From: Pseudopithomyces maydicus
Lineage: Eukaryota; Ascomycota; Dothideomycetes; Pleosporales; Didymosphaeriaceae
Direction of reading: 5' to 3'
Assembly (NCBI GenBank): GCA_026873275.1
Contig: JANTUC010000012.1
Location: 640,001-704,000, forward strand
DNA length: 64,000 nucleotides
A model generated the notes under the pieces. That model was not told the DNA's origin. It saw only the letters and a program-made list of their open reading frames with translations, and did no database searches. A program made the position numbers and the translations under genes. Every line of letters starts with the position of its first letter. The first letter of the stretch is position 1. Positions 22,101-33,705 of the stretch are shown here, piece after piece.

Positions 22101-22919
22101 CGATATCAGAGTCATTTGTGAAGGCAGGCCCGACCGCGGAGCCCGCACTGGGGACGAGGATGAGGGTATGGTGATGGTAAGCGCGAAACCGCGGATAGCG
22201 GACGTGAGAATGCCCGAAGCATCCAGCGCCTGCTTCTCTCGCGGGGCCAGTCTTGATCTAAAGTCGACCAGCGGCTGGATCATGTAGGAATTCCACAAGA
22301 AGCCCGCGTCCAGACTGTCGATCGAGACAGTAGCGGCATCCGACGATCTCTCCTGCAATCTCCTTGTAAGATCAAAGTCGGAGCTGTAGTAGAATGTCCC
22401 GCCGCTTAGCAGCTTTTTCAGCGCCAGACACGGGTGCTCCATTGGGTTCTCCGACTTGCCCCGCCCGAAGCCCATTTCGAAGCCCTCCTCGTCGATGGTG
22501 TCGGTCGGATACGGGTTGACCTCGTCGTTGAGAAGGGCATCGTAGCTCGCGCTGTTCAGGCAGTAGAAGCCCACGCTGTGTATGCGCTGCACCGTTTCTC
22601 CCGGCCGCACGTCGGCAACCTTCCTGCTGCCGTTCACCACCACCAGAAAGACGTCGCCGTTGACTGTGATCAGACCCAGCGTGCCGTGCGCATTCACGCT
22701 GTTGAGGGCGCGGTAGTCGCTCAGGTCGATGTCGTTGAGGTGTGCAAACTCGACCATGCAGCGGGCGGCGCCGGCGCCATTGCTTCCCAGCGAGGTAGAC
22801 GAGGCATTCCCATTCTGCTCAGTAGAGGTCGGGCTGTGGCGCAGGACGAGGGCGTGGGTCGGGGTGGAGAGAGCGATGGCGCGGTGCGGGTAGTCTTTGA
22901 TCAAGACTCGGATGGACAT
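19107..22919 (-). CDS. Synaptojanin-like inositol-5-phosphatase (Sac1 + 5-ptase domains; two frameshifts)
   Basis: Minus strand, three exons: 22919-20709, 20660-20361 and 20310-19107. The N-terminal Sac domain has the CX5R(T) motif NCLDCLDRTN near residue 480. The central inositol-polyphosphate 5-phosphatase domain has LAGTFNLNGKTDG, GMAGNKGAVAIRM, WLGDFNYRIG, PAWCDRIL and SDHRPVYATF. A proline-rich tail contains DWVEV, PPIPNKKPSLVG and a terminal WEVLRPVR. These are the Inp51/52/53 features of fungal synaptojanins, which dephosphorylate PI(4,5)P2 and PI4P/PI3P in endocytosis and actin control. The tail is read in three frames in succession. One base is missing in the G run 19835-19839 (C run in the sense strand) and another in 19469-19474. 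With both restored the protein is about 1238 residues. The catalytic domains are intact. Confidence 0.92.
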
Positions 22920-23510
22920 TGTCGGCGGTGGACAAGGGTGTGGGTGTTCGCAGCAGGGTCGTCAGGCATGTCCGATGCACTCGGGGGTCGTTTCGGGTGC
23001 GCAGGCAGAGGACGGGCTCGTGGATCTGGGGCGTGGTGCGTTGAAGGTCAGCACGTGTGGTCGCTCAGCTTTGGGCAGCGTTGGTCGCTTTGAGGCTCCA
23101 GAAATTCACGACGCGACAACCCTGCATGTGTGGCCGTGTAGCAGCCTGCTGACCGGGGCAGAATATCGTTGCTGGATAGGGCCTAAGGCAATTGCACTGC
23201 GTCCCCAGATGTGGCTTTGTGGGATGCACACCATCGTCCCTCTACTACGGCGGGATGACCCGATTCGCTGGGAGCTTTTCTCAGGCACGGGCAAGATTGA
23301 TGTCATAGCAAGCAGTGTAGAAACGCCTCGATTCGGATATCTACAAGCATCAAACCCTACCTACAATGCTGCAATGCATTCGTGAATCGTCAAGCCATTA
23401 ACCCATGATCGAAAGTATCGCTCCTCCACAGAACATGTTTGGAAATCGTAACAGTAAACGCGCTCGCTCCAAGCACACCGAACGCCGCTTCCGCACATCC
23501 GCCACCCACT
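22920..23510. other. Intergenic region, 5-phosphatase promoter
   Basis: About 590 bp. Plus-strand open frames reaching in from 22434 and 22897 are antisense shadows of the 5-phosphatase gene. No gene is supported. Confidence 0.4.
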
Positions 23511-24167
23511 CTATCTACGGTACTCGCTGCGTCTGCCGTCGCGGTCTCGCTCCGAGATGGTGATCCTCTCGCGGGTAATCCTCTCCCCGCCGCCGTAGTC
23601 CCTGCTACCTCTCCCGTAGTAGTCTCCTCGTCCACGACTGACGCTCCTCTCTCGCTGTCTGCTCCTGCTCCGCCGGCGGTCGTACCGATCATGACGGTCA
23701 TAGTGGTCGCTGTCGCTGGGTGCCGGCTCGACGTACCGGAAGTGCTCGTAGCGCGGACTGCTGCTCGCAGGGCTATGCTCTCGCCGCCTATACTGCCGCT
23801 CTCGCACCACGTACTCGCTGCGATCCATGTCCGAACTAGACATACTGGAGCGACTGGAGCGCGCGGGAGAAACCTCGACGTAGTGCGCCGAGTGATGGGA
23901 CATTGGGGGCGGCGGCGGTGCGACTGGAACGTGGATGGGCGGCGGCTCGACAAAGACGGGAACAGGTTGCGGCGCAGGAATGGTAGGGTAGCTGGGCCGT
24001 GGAGCAGGGACAGCTACATAGCTGTTGCGAGGAGACTCGCGGACGATCTCCTGCGATATGCGCGAGACGCGGCGGACTTCACGTTCACGACGGCGAGGGG
24101 AGCGGTCTCGCGGAACTCGATACGGCACCACGACATCCTCTTCTTGCCGTACTTTGACGAGACACAT
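23511..24167 (-). CDS. Conserved Arg-rich hypothetical protein
   Basis: Single-exon minus-strand protein of 218 residues starting MCLVKVRQEEDVVVPYRV. A central Pro-rich stretch (VEPPPIHVPVAPPPPP), a Ser-rich patch (SSRSSMSSSDMD) and an Arg/Asp/Tyr-rich C-terminus with RS and RD dipeptides (RRRSRSRQRERSVSRGRG) follow. Filamentous ascomycetes have a family of unknown function with this short MCLV N-terminus and a low-complexity basic tail, which I recall only in outline. No catalytic domain, signal peptide or membrane span is visible. A long plus-strand frame overlaps it completely, but the SR/RD composition and the family-like N-terminus favour the minus strand. Confidence 0.6.
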   Translation of the reverse strand: MCLVKVRQEEDVVVPYRVPRDRSPRRREREVRRVSRISQEIVRESPRNSYVAVPAPRPSYPTIPAPQPVPVFVEPPPIHVPVAPPPPPMSHHSAHYVEVSPARSSRSSMSSSDMDRSEYVVRERQYRRREHSPASSSPRYEHFRYVEPAPSDSDHYDRHDRYDRRRSRSRQRERSVSRGRGDYYGRGSRDYGGGERITRERITISERDRDGRRSEYRR

Positions 24168-24720
24168 GGTGCTGGCGGTCCCGGAGCGACTGTGGAGAGC
24201 GAGCGCGGCGTGTTGCGATCGGCTTGTGATTCGCGGGACGATCGATGGTGGGGCTGGAAAGAGGCGTGGAATAACGAAAAGCGCTTCTCTCCCTCGATAA
24301 AAGTTATGGGTTTCCGGTCAAGACGGGAGGATGGCGCGAGCTACAGCGCGTTAGAGGAGCGGCCGGCGGGACGATTAAAGGCACAGCCAGTGCCCAGATG
24401 TCGAGGCATCGGCAGGTCAGCGGTATTCGGACCCCAGCCACCCCAGTCCAGCCTTGCTCAGGGCTCCCGCCTTGGAACCACTATGGGGCCACTAAGTTAT
24501 GACGCAGTGGCTTTTCGTGCCGCTTACCAACGCTAGCTCCAGGAACCAACGTTGATCTAGACATTTAGATGCTGTTGAGACAAGTTGTTATGTCTATCTA
24601 ATACTACAGAAAGTTCTGCTCAACAATGATGCGCTATGCAATGCTATGCAAGACCGACCCAGACGCCACGCTATGCCCAACAATACTCAAAACAGGAAAA
24701 TGAATGAACAACAAACCAGC
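24168..24720. other. Intergenic region
   Basis: About 550 bp between the Arg-rich gene promoter and the 3' end of CDC6. No gene is supported. Confidence 0.4.
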
Positions 24721-26690
24721 CTAGAACCCTTCATCGCCGCTCAAGATACCTTTGAGGATATCGCTACCCGGTCCGACAAGGCCTTCCGAAATCTCCTTAG
24801 CATCGAGGCAGCTCGCCACCTTGCGATCCTCCACAGAGACACCGCCAAAGCCCCCTTGCCCTTCCTGCTCGGAGTACCCGTGGCTACAAGAGATCCGGCT
24901 TTGCCCTCTACTGCCGAGATCAATGATTGCGTCTCGAGACTGCCAACAATATCCCGGAACTCCGTGCTCGTAAGGGGATGAAGCATCTTCTCTCGTTTGC
25001 ACATGAGCGTATATGATTCGAAAAGTTCTTTAATAGTAGGCGCAGCGCTTTGAGGCTTGGATGGTGTTACGAAAACATTGTCCGCAGCCGCAGTGCGCTT
25101 CTTCTTCTCCAAGGCCGAGAGAGAGCACAAGACTGCTTTTTGCTGGAGGTTGAGATTCTTGAGACGTTGTGTAGTCCCGTTGCTAAAGACGGTAGCGGTA
25201 ATGCGAGCCATGTGTGCGATTGTAGCTCGAGGTGCGTTCAATGCGGTGAGTTCGGCAAGAGAAACAGCCAGCGCGCTCGTTGCTTGTCCCTTCCTTGGCG
25301 ACCGAATGGCAGGCGAAGAAAAATTTACGTTCTCAACCAGTGGCGTCTTCGATGGCGAAGGTGTCGGGGCTGGTGTGATTTCATCGACTTTCCTGGCGTG
25401 CTGATCGCGGGTGTCGGCCTCGATCAAATCAACGGCTCGCCGGCATATATCCAAAGCCTTGCGCAGATCGCCTGATTGCGAGGCAACTTTCTTGGAAAGA
25501 AACATGATCGCGGTTGGGTGGATGAAAGGGACGAAGCTTGCACCGTCCGGGACCAGAGACTTCAGCTTCGATGTGATGACTGAAGAGATTTGTGTGGCGG
25601 TATAGGGCAAGAAGGGCAGTAGGTGAGGCTTCAGGCCGCGGGATTTGAGTCGAGGCAGGAAACGATCTGTAAAGTCCAGCGCGTTGGCGATTCCAACCAG
25701 TACAAGACTGGAAGATTTGCGGAGAGACCACTCGAAGATGTTGTAGAGCAGATCAATGTCCAGCTCGAGGAGGTGGTCCACTTCATCCAGTGTGACCACA
25801 TACGGGATTCCGCGCTGCATGAACAGCTCCTCCAAGGCATCCATTTCCAGTCCCTCTTCGATCTCAGAAATATCCACGAATCCTTCTAATAATGTCCGAT
25901 AAAGATCTACGGCGTTTTTGACGCTCATACAATTGATGTAGCCGGTTTTAATGGAATCGTTGTTTGTGACTTCGCAGCACACATCGTTGACGAAAGCGCT
26001 TTTTCCGGTGCCTGGCGGTCCGGATACGTAGATACATCCAGATTTGTTGGCTTTTGTGCGCGTGGAGATGAAGTTTTGGAGCTCCTGGCGCTCTGTTTCG
26101 CGTCCGAAAAGGGCAGTAGGCGCGGAGCCCCTGGCGAAAATCTGACGAGCTTCATTGTAGACGGTAGGAGCTGTGTGCCGGGGGGTATTGGGCGTGTGAG
26201 GTGTGCGTGGTGTCAATGGCCGCCCAGCAGCAATGAGCCGATGTCTTGGCGTAACTGCAACCTTGTGCGCAAGGGCGTCGCGGTGCCGGGGGGTCGAGGG
26301 AGTCGCAGCGGGTTTATCCACAGTCACCGCCTTTTGCGGAGAATTGAACTTGGAGGGAGATAGTGGTATGCGCGTGTTGTGTGCGCCGTGTTTGGCAGGA
26401 GTCGTGCCGGCAGTCCTCCTTCCGCGCTTTTCAGAGGGCTCCTCCTCGTCCACATCCATCTCATCGCCATCGCAGCTGTGCTTCTTGCTCGGAGTGAAGA
26501 ATGGGTTGTCATTTTCGCCTTCATCCAATATCACGAATTGAGCTCGTCGTTTCGCGCGTGTCGAGACAGTGGACGGTGCATCTGGAGGCTGTCAGGACGC
26601 GGTGTCAGTCAGGAGCGATGGAGGGTACTTACCAGAAGTCTTTGCGGCAGCAGAACTGCGAGTCCTCTTTCCAAGAACTGTAGCCGGCAT
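24721..26690 (-). CDS. CDC6: DNA replication licensing factor Cdc6/Cdc18 (one frameshift)
   Basis: Minus strand; exon 1 26690-26633 (19 codons plus one base), exon 2 26581-24721; about 639 residues. An N-terminal region rich in S/T-P sites (LSPSK, TPRHR, LTPRTPHTPNTPRH) suits CDK control. The AAA+ ATPase follows, with Walker A SGPPGTGKS near residue 207, Walker B VTLDEVDHLL and sensor-1 SLVLVGIANALDF. A C-terminal winged helix (SYTLMCKREKMLHPLTSTEFRDIV) completes the Cdc6 pattern. Cdc6 binds ORC at origins and loads the MCM helicase in G1. One base is missing in the C run 24851-24855 (G run in the sense strand). Past it the conserved ending (GGFGGVSVEDRKVASC..) reads on in the shifted frame to 24721. 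The gene diverges from MSH3 across a 256-bp promoter. Confidence 0.92.
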
Positions 26691-26946
26691 CCTGGGCAAC
26701 AGCGAGCACGCGGGGAAAGAGATATGGGTGGTGTGGAAAGTGCGCTCGGTGGGTTGGAGATGGGGCAGGAGGAGCGGGAAGCCGGACGCGTTTTACGCGC
26801 AACCGCGACCCACGCGTAGAGTGGCTTGGCGCACCTGCCATTCCGCCCCGAACCGGTAAGCGCACCCGCGAAGCGTGACAGCGTGATGTCAAGCGCGCAT
26901 GTCGCGTTCATGCGCGTTCACAGGAACAACCACGGCTGCAGCGACA
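26691..26946. promoter_or_regulatory. Bidirectional CDC6/MSH3 promoter with two MCB boxes
   Basis: A 256-bp region between the divergent start codons of CDC6 (minus) and MSH3 (plus). It has two exact palindromic MluI cell-cycle boxes ACGCGT at 26786-26791 and 26812-26817, with a related ACGCGC between them. In fungi MCB elements are bound by MBF (Mbp1/Swi6-type) to drive G1/S genes, and both CDC6 and mismatch-repair genes are typical MBF targets. The function here is inferred from motif and context. Confidence 0.7.
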
Positions 26947-29900
26947 ATGGCACCGAAAAGCAGCCCTTTCTCGTCGACTGCGCCGTCGTCGCAGAAAACC
27001 AAGCAGCAATCGATATCCTCTTTTTTCACCCCAAAACCATCCACGACCAAGCCAGCTGCTACACCGAAAGCCCCAGAACCACCATCGCAAGAGGACGCAG
27101 TTGCCTCTCCTGATGAAAACGACGAAGACGACGACGATGATGCGCTTCCAGTAGTGCCAATTCGGCCTAATCGGAAGCGTAACATAGACCAGACCGTTGA
27201 AGATGAGCCAGACACAGCAGAGTCGCCCAAGCGGGCACGGCTGGAAGATACGCGGAATACCTTGGTCCAAGCAACGGCTTCTGGGCTGAACAAAACTCGC
27301 CTGATAGATCGCACTTCTAAGTACACATTCTCCTCATCGCCAGCGGTACCGGACGAGAATAACAACATCGACGAAGAGGACGACGATAGCCCAGCTGCCC
27401 GGAAGCGGCGAGCAGAACTACATCGTAAATTTGTACAGAAGCTTGGGCGCCCTGACAGTATCGCAGAGCTCAGACGCCGGCACAAGTCAGATCCTGCTGA
27501 AGATGAAATCGCTGAGGAAGCCGACGGCGACGAGCAGGACGAAGAAACCCCCAAACCGGCCGCGAAATCAGCTAAGAAGGGCTCGAAGAAGGGAGGAAAA
27601 CTCACACCTATGGAGAAGCAATACTTGGATATCAAAACGAAGCACCTAGATGCCATCATCGTTTACGAGGTCGGCTACAAGTTCAAGATCTACGGTGAAG
27701 ATGCACGCATCGCATCCAAGGAATTAGGCATCGTTTGCATACCAGGAAAGTTCCGATACGATGAACATCCCTCGGAAGCACACTTGAGCCAATTCGCCTC
27801 TGCGAGCTTTCCAGTCCATCGCTTGCAGGTGCATGTCAAACGGCTTGTTCAGGCCAATCACAAAGTCGGAGTTGTGCGACAGGTGGAGACGGCTGCTTTG
27901 AAAGCTGCTGGCGACAACAGGAATGCGCCTTTCGTCAGAAAACTCACCAACCTGTACACAAAAGGCACATATGTTGACGATGTGGAGGGTCTGGACGCCG
28001 GCCAAAAATCGGGCGTGCAGTCGACTGGCTACCTGCTTTGCATTACCGAATCCAATGCGAAAGGCGTGGGAGATGATGAGAAGGTACACGTTGGGCTGGT
28101 TGCCGTGCAGCCTGCCACTGGCGACATCATCTATGACGACTTTGAGGATGGCTTCATGAGAAGCGAGATCGAAACCAGACTCTTGCATCTTGCTCCCACG
28201 GAATTTTTGATTGTTGGTGAACTATCCAAGTCTTCCGAGAAACTCGTGCAGCACCTTTCAGCGACCAAGAGCAACGTTTTTGGGGATAAGGCCCGCGTTG
28301 AAAGGGTTGAGAAGCCGAAAACTATGGCCGCGCAATCATTCAGTCACATTTCGAACTTTTATGCTGAAAAGATGAACCCAAGTGACGAAGCATCCGCTGA
28401 ACAGAGTACGATCCTTGATAAAGTCCATCAACTTACTGAGCACGTCACCATCTGTCTATCAGCTATGATAACCTACCTCACAGAATATGGCTTAGAGCAT
28501 GTTTTCGATCTTACCAAATACTTCCAGCCCTTCAGTGCAAGGTCTTACATGCTTCTTAATGGCAATACACTGACCAGCCTGGAAATCTATCAGAACCAAA
28601 CCGACAATACGGGTAGAGGTAGTCTCTTCTGGACAATGGATCGCACAAAGACGCGCTTTGGGCAGCGCCTGCTTCGGAAATGGATCGGACGCCCGTTGAT
28701 TCATAAATCAAGTCTAGAAGAGCGTATAGCAGCCGTGGAAGAGTTGAAGAACGGCCAAAATACCATTCCAGTCGACAAACTCAAGTACGTGCTCAACAAG
28801 ATCAAGACGGACTTGGAGAAAGTCTTACTGCGTATCTACTATAAGAAGTGCTCGCGGTCAGAAGTTCTTGTCGCACTCCAGATACTTCAGAACATTTCTG
28901 GCGAGTATAACAACATCAAGTCTGCCAGCGAAGCCGGTTTTCAATCGCCCCTCTTGTCCGAGGCGATTGCTAGTATACCCAAGATCTATTCAGACGTCAA
29001 CGACTTCCTGGAAAAAATCAATGCCCAAGCCGCGAAAGAGGACGACAAATACTCCTTCTTCCGAGAACAACACGAAGCAGAAGATATTAACGACTACAAA
29101 CTCAGCATTGCTTCTGTCGAAGATGACCTCAACACACATCGCAAAGAAGCCGCAGCAAAGATAGGCACAAGTCAGGTCAACTACGTTACCGTGGCTGGGA
29201 TCGAGTATCTTATCGAAGTCAAGCGAAAGTCGCCACAGGAGAAGAAAGTCCCGGCTTCTTGGCAGCAAATATCTGCTACCAAGGCGGTGATGCGATTTCA
29301 CACACCAGAAGTTAAGCGCATGATCCAGCAGCGTGACCAGTATAAGGAGTCTCTTGCCGCTGCCTGTGACACCGCATTCAAGCAGTTCCTCGAAGATATA
29401 TCCGCGAAATACCAAGAATTACGAGACTGTGTTCAGGCACTGGCGACTCTTGATGCCCTGCTCTCTCTTGCGACTCTAGCCTCACAGCCTGGGTATGTGA
29501 AGCCCACTTTCACCGACAACATCGAGCTCTCCATCACAGGCGGTCGTCATCCCATGGTCGAGCAACTCCTGCTCGACGGGTATGTTCCCAATGATGTCAA
29601 TCTTTCGCACGAATCCACGCGCGGTCTCCTTGTCACTGGACCCAACATGGGTGGCAAATCATCATACGTTCGTTCAGTGGCTCTCATCGCGATCATGGGC
29701 CAGATTGGCTCCTATGTACCTGCTGAAGAAGCCCGCTTAGGGATGCTCGACGCGGTTTATACGCGTATGGGAGCCTTCGATAACATGATGAAGGGCGAAA
29801 GCACATTCATGGTCGAACTCAACGAAACATCGGATATTCTCAAGTCCGCAACCCCCGTTCTCTGATCATCCTTGACGAGCTTGGCCGCGGCACGTCCACC

Positions 29901-30367
29901 TTCGACGGCGTTGCGATCGCGGAGGCCGTTCTCGACTACGTGGTGCGCGACTTGCAGTCTCTAACCCTTTTCATCACACACTACCAGCATCTCGCAAAGC
30001 TCCAGAGCAGATTCACCAACAAAGAATTGAAGAATGTGCACATGAGATTTGAAGAGAAAGACGGTGGCAAAGAAGTTGTATTTTTGTACGAGGCAACAGA
30101 AGGCATGAGTCATCGATCATACGGCTTGAATGTCGCCCGACTGGCCAAGGTGCCTGAGAAGATCATAGAAGTCGCCGAAGGCAAGAGCAGGGAGCTTGAG
30201 GAGGTGATGGCTGCTTGCAAAATCGGAAACCTGTAAGCGACATCTAGATTATCGATTCTCAGCCCCGAAACTAACGAACGTGCAGGTCGCGGATGGTTAA
30301 GGGGTTGATAAGTGGAGGTGACGATGCAGCGTTGAGTAAACTGGTCGATGGCATTGACCAACTATGA
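26947..30367 (+). CDS. MSH3: DNA mismatch repair protein Msh3 (one frameshift)
   Basis: Exon 1 26947-30232, intron 30233-30285, exon 2 30286-30367; about 1122 residues if one base is restored. The start ATG is that of MAPKSSPFSS, closely followed by a PCNA-binding PIP box QQSISSFF and an acidic, low-complexity N-terminus, as in Msh3. The MutS mismatch-binding domain starts at MEKQYLDIKTKHLD and IVYEVGYKFKIYGEDA. The ATPase has Walker A TGPNMGGKSSYV near residue 898, then ESTFMVELNET and DELGRGTSTFDGVA with FITHYQHL. With Msh2 it forms MutSbeta, which repairs insertion-deletion loops. A base is missing in the C run 29852-29856 (..KSATP / RSLIILDELGRG..), so as written the protein stops before Walker B. 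The frame resumes immediately after. Confidence 0.94.
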
Positions 30368-31253
30368 AATCGGCTCCTCGTGGCGAGGTGTAGTCAAGTT
30401 ACGGTGTGTCTGGCCTTGAGTTAATGGAACAGTATCAATGGTCTCGAGGTCGCGTAGGTGCCTTGGTGCGCTTGGTGCGCACGGTCGCATATCGTCCCGT
30501 CCCGTTGTAATGTCCCCCTCGGTGAAATATCGCTGCGCTGAACAGGTGTCATGCAGTAGCGTTTGCCGCGGTACCCCCATTCGTGGATAAAAGTCCGAGC
30601 TGTTCCAAAGAGCGTTGCAATATCTCAATCCGATCGAGCTACAGGGATCTCGCCGATCGGCGAATTAGATGGATCCCACCACGCGAGAAATTACAGCGGC
30701 GTGGAAACGAATACGACGTTCACGGTAAACCTCCTCGGACTATTTGCCAAGTTGCCAAGGTGTCCCGCGCTCTACCGTTAGTATCTCACAATAGGCCTCG
30801 TCTGGCCCCGTAGACCCAGAATGAAGGGCTTCGACCACGGCCATGTTCTCCCCGGAGTACTATGCCAAGATGCCAAGCCATCCGCCCGCTGCCATCCCAC
30901 AGCTAAGCCCCTGCTGTGCCAAGTCTTCCGATACCACATGTGGGCGTCCAGTGTTTCGAAGAGCAAACACCTCACACCTGGGAAGCATAGCGCGGAAATG
31001 ATCCTGGACCGTTTGGAACTTCTGTGCGTGTGTTTCGGTGAGCATCGTCAGGGTGGAAAGGAGCGGGGCGGAAATGAAGAGCTGTATAAAGAGAGTAGCA
31101 AACACCTTGATCAAATCCCATCTCATTTTTGAGCCTCACATTCTCTATCCGACTCCAGTCTTTCGTTTGCTTGAAGCAGCTTACTCTCGTTAATTTTCGC
31201 TCAACTACATTCTTTCGCACTTTTCCAAAGTCCCAATCCATCAACCGTTCAAA
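30368..31253. other. Intergenic region with pectate lyase promoter
   Basis: About 890 bp without a gene. A TATA box (TATAAA) at 31085-31090 lies 164 bp upstream of the pectate lyase ATG. The stretch just before the ATG is pyrimidine-rich, a usual fungal transcription start context. Confidence 0.5.
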
Positions 31254-32144
31254 ATGGTCAAGTTCACTCTCCTCGCTGCCGCCGCTGCCTTCGTGGCCCC
31301 CATTGCTGCCGGTCCCGCTCAGCAGACTCCCAACGAGTTCTTCAGCCTGACCAAGCGTGCTACCCTCCCCGTTCCCAAGTCCCAGGGCTCCGTCACCCTC
31401 AAGAAGGCCCAGTCCGTCAGCGGAACCTTCGACGGTGGCCTCAAGACCTACGGCCGTGGTGTCAAGTGCACTGGCCAGGCTGAGGGCGGTGACTCTGATG
31501 CCGTCTTCATCCTCGAGAACGGTGCTACCTTGAAGAACGTTATCATTGGTGCTGGTACGTGATTTTAATAACCCACTTTTGATCTTCAGCGATCGGGTGC
31601 TGACAAACGATTCTAGACCAGATCGAGGGTGTTCACTGCAAGGGTTCTTGCAACATCGAGAACGTCTGGTGGACTAACGTCTGCGAGGACGCTCTCTCCC
31701 TCAAGGGTGACGGTAACGCCAACGTCAAGGGCGGAGGTGCCCAGGGTGCTGAAGACAAGGTCATCCAGCACAACGGCAAGGGTACCGTCACCATCGACGG
31801 TTTCACCGTCATGGTAAGTCTTTTGAATCATTCAATCTCCATATCAACGATGCTGATACATACAATAGGACTTCGGCAAGCTTTACCGTGCTTGCGGTAA
31901 CTGCAAGAACTCGGTCGCTCGTTCCGTCGTCATCAAGAACGTCAAGGCCTACAACGGCAAGGTCCTCGCTGGTATCAACCCCAACTTCGGCGGAACTGCC
32001 ACCATCACCGGTACCTGCGCTTCCTCCGTCAAGACCATCTGCGAGGAGTTCCAGGGCACCAAGCCTGGAAGCGAGCCCAAGTCCGTCTCCAAGGGTCCCT
32101 CCAACAACTGCAAGTACACCGCCTCGGCCGTCAAGTCTTGCTAG
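31254..32144 (+). CDS. Secreted pectate lyase, PL3 family
   Basis: Three exons: 31254-31554, 31617-31813 and 31869-32144, with GTACGT and GTAAGT donors; 257 residues. There is a signal peptide (MVKFTLLAAAAAFVAPIAAG) and a possible KR processing site (SLTKR) before the mature domain. The parallel beta-helix lyase domain is recognisable by FDGGLKTYGRGVKC, NGATLKNVIIGADQIEGVHC, VWWTNVCEDALSLKG, VIQHNGKGTVTIDGF and the C-terminal LYRACGNCKN/NPNFGGTATI blocks of PL3 enzymes. These cleave polygalacturonate by beta-elimination in the plant cell wall and need calcium. Several paired cysteines are kept. The promoter has a TATA box. Such enzymes are usual in plant-pathogenic or saprophytic Dothideomycetes. 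Confidence 0.93.
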
Positions 32145-33705
32145 AAGGATGACGCGGGTCTCACGAAAGCCACGATGGAATCATAGCAGCTTTGCACTCG
32201 TAACGTTGTCATGAGAAACAAGTGGTCCAAGTGGAACGCACGATGATGGGAGAACATTTGGAATTTTGCGGAGGATTCTTGTAGTATACTTTTTAGCTCA
32301 AGCACATGCAGTGCATGCATGCATAGAGAAAATAATAAAACGGACGAACATTTCACCGTTGCAATTTATGGGTGCTCTTGGTATCGCGCGTGAACGTGAG
32401 AACGCGTGACTTGTGGTCGTATGATGGTGTGATCTGTGCGAGGTACCCGTTACGATATAAGCTTCCGCGGAACCGACAATGCGCGACATGATGGGGTGGG
32501 GCAATTTCCCGTGGGAATGGGTCTGACGTGGGTCTGGCTGTTTGGGAAGAGGGGATGACCCTTTGGAAAATTTGTGGGCTTTGGAACCGAGGGACGGGGA
32601 TGGGCTTTTGGTGCTGGGCCCCTGGGCGGGGATCTCATTTTGGCTGTTTTTTGTGAGCACAGATGAAAAAGGTTGATGTGGTATCACGTTGTAGAGGGCT
32701 TTAGAAGCAGATTAGCCGTCATGGGTTGGGAAATTGCACACCTAAAACTTATCTCATCGTACAATCACTGAACTTCCAGCTCGTTCTTTTCTTACTTCGT
32801 TTTTTTCTTTTTGCTCTTTTACACGAAACTAAAGCATCCAGTATTTAACCGTTTCTTATCTTGTAGGGTAATACTGAAGGCTTTGATGGAGTGGATATAG
32901 AGCGGAGACAATAAATCATCTGAACTTTTCTTAGCGCTGATTGCGAACTACATCTCTTATATTCAGACTGGAGTATTCTTTTCTCTCGCTGTCGTGCCAG
33001 TCCATGCTTCAGCTTAATAATACTTAAACCCTATATTGGATATTTCGTAGACTATAAAATTTCTGAAATTTATCAAATGTGCGCTCTAGTGCGTAACTTA
33101 AGTATTGCACGGCAAAACAAAACTCTTGATCGGGAAATAGCTCTTTTTTAAAAAAGATAACACTTCAAAATTACTAAACATGTATTAGATAAACGAAGAT
33201 TCAAAAGGAAATACGCGTAAATACCTTATGTAAATGATGAAAGCTAGTACAGACTGAACAAGTAGATTCTGATGATATGGTATCTAATTGGATAGATGCC
33301 GCTAAATTCGAAGAGAAGAATTATTAAATTTTTCAATCTGGCCTTTTTATCTTCTCCGCCGATGTACCTAAATAGAATTGTGAAGTGTTGAAAAAGCTAC
33401 TCCCACCGGTTGACCGGGTAATCCTCTAATCTATCTTGCCAGTACATATTCATATCCTCGATACATATATGATACACCCATTAGACACTGATCGTACATT
33501 ATCAAACGGCAAAGAACTTTTGATTAACACCATCCGAAACAGACCGAGACTTTTAGAGTGATTTGAAAATATTTCCAGTAACACCTTGAACCGAGTAACA
33601 GGTTAAAGCAATTATGATTGAGGAAAACAGAGCTGTAGAATGTTGGTTCTTCGAGCGAAGTGTGGTGATAGGCGTTTTGTGTCAGCACGATAGTTGAAGG
33701 ACTAG
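32145..33705. other. AT-rich gene-free region
   Basis: About 1.5 kb. After the pectate lyase 3' end the base composition becomes strongly AT-rich from about 32700. No open frame of interest is present. The TpA-rich look is compatible with old repeats hit by repeat-induced point mutation, but I have not measured the dinucleotide indices. Confidence 0.45.

Noticed and set aside
22434..23385. Overlapping plus-strand frames at the start of the 5-phosphatase gene
   Set aside because: They are antisense to the Sac domain and lack motifs.
23439..24536. 365-residue plus-strand open frame opposite the Arg-rich gene
   Set aside because: It is composed of Ala/Val/Pro/Arg codons expected from the reverse strand of an SR-rich coding region, has no motif, and overlaps a more family-like minus-strand protein.
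27724..28188. Minus-strand frame inside MSH3
   Set aside because: Shadow of the MutS-domain coding sequence.
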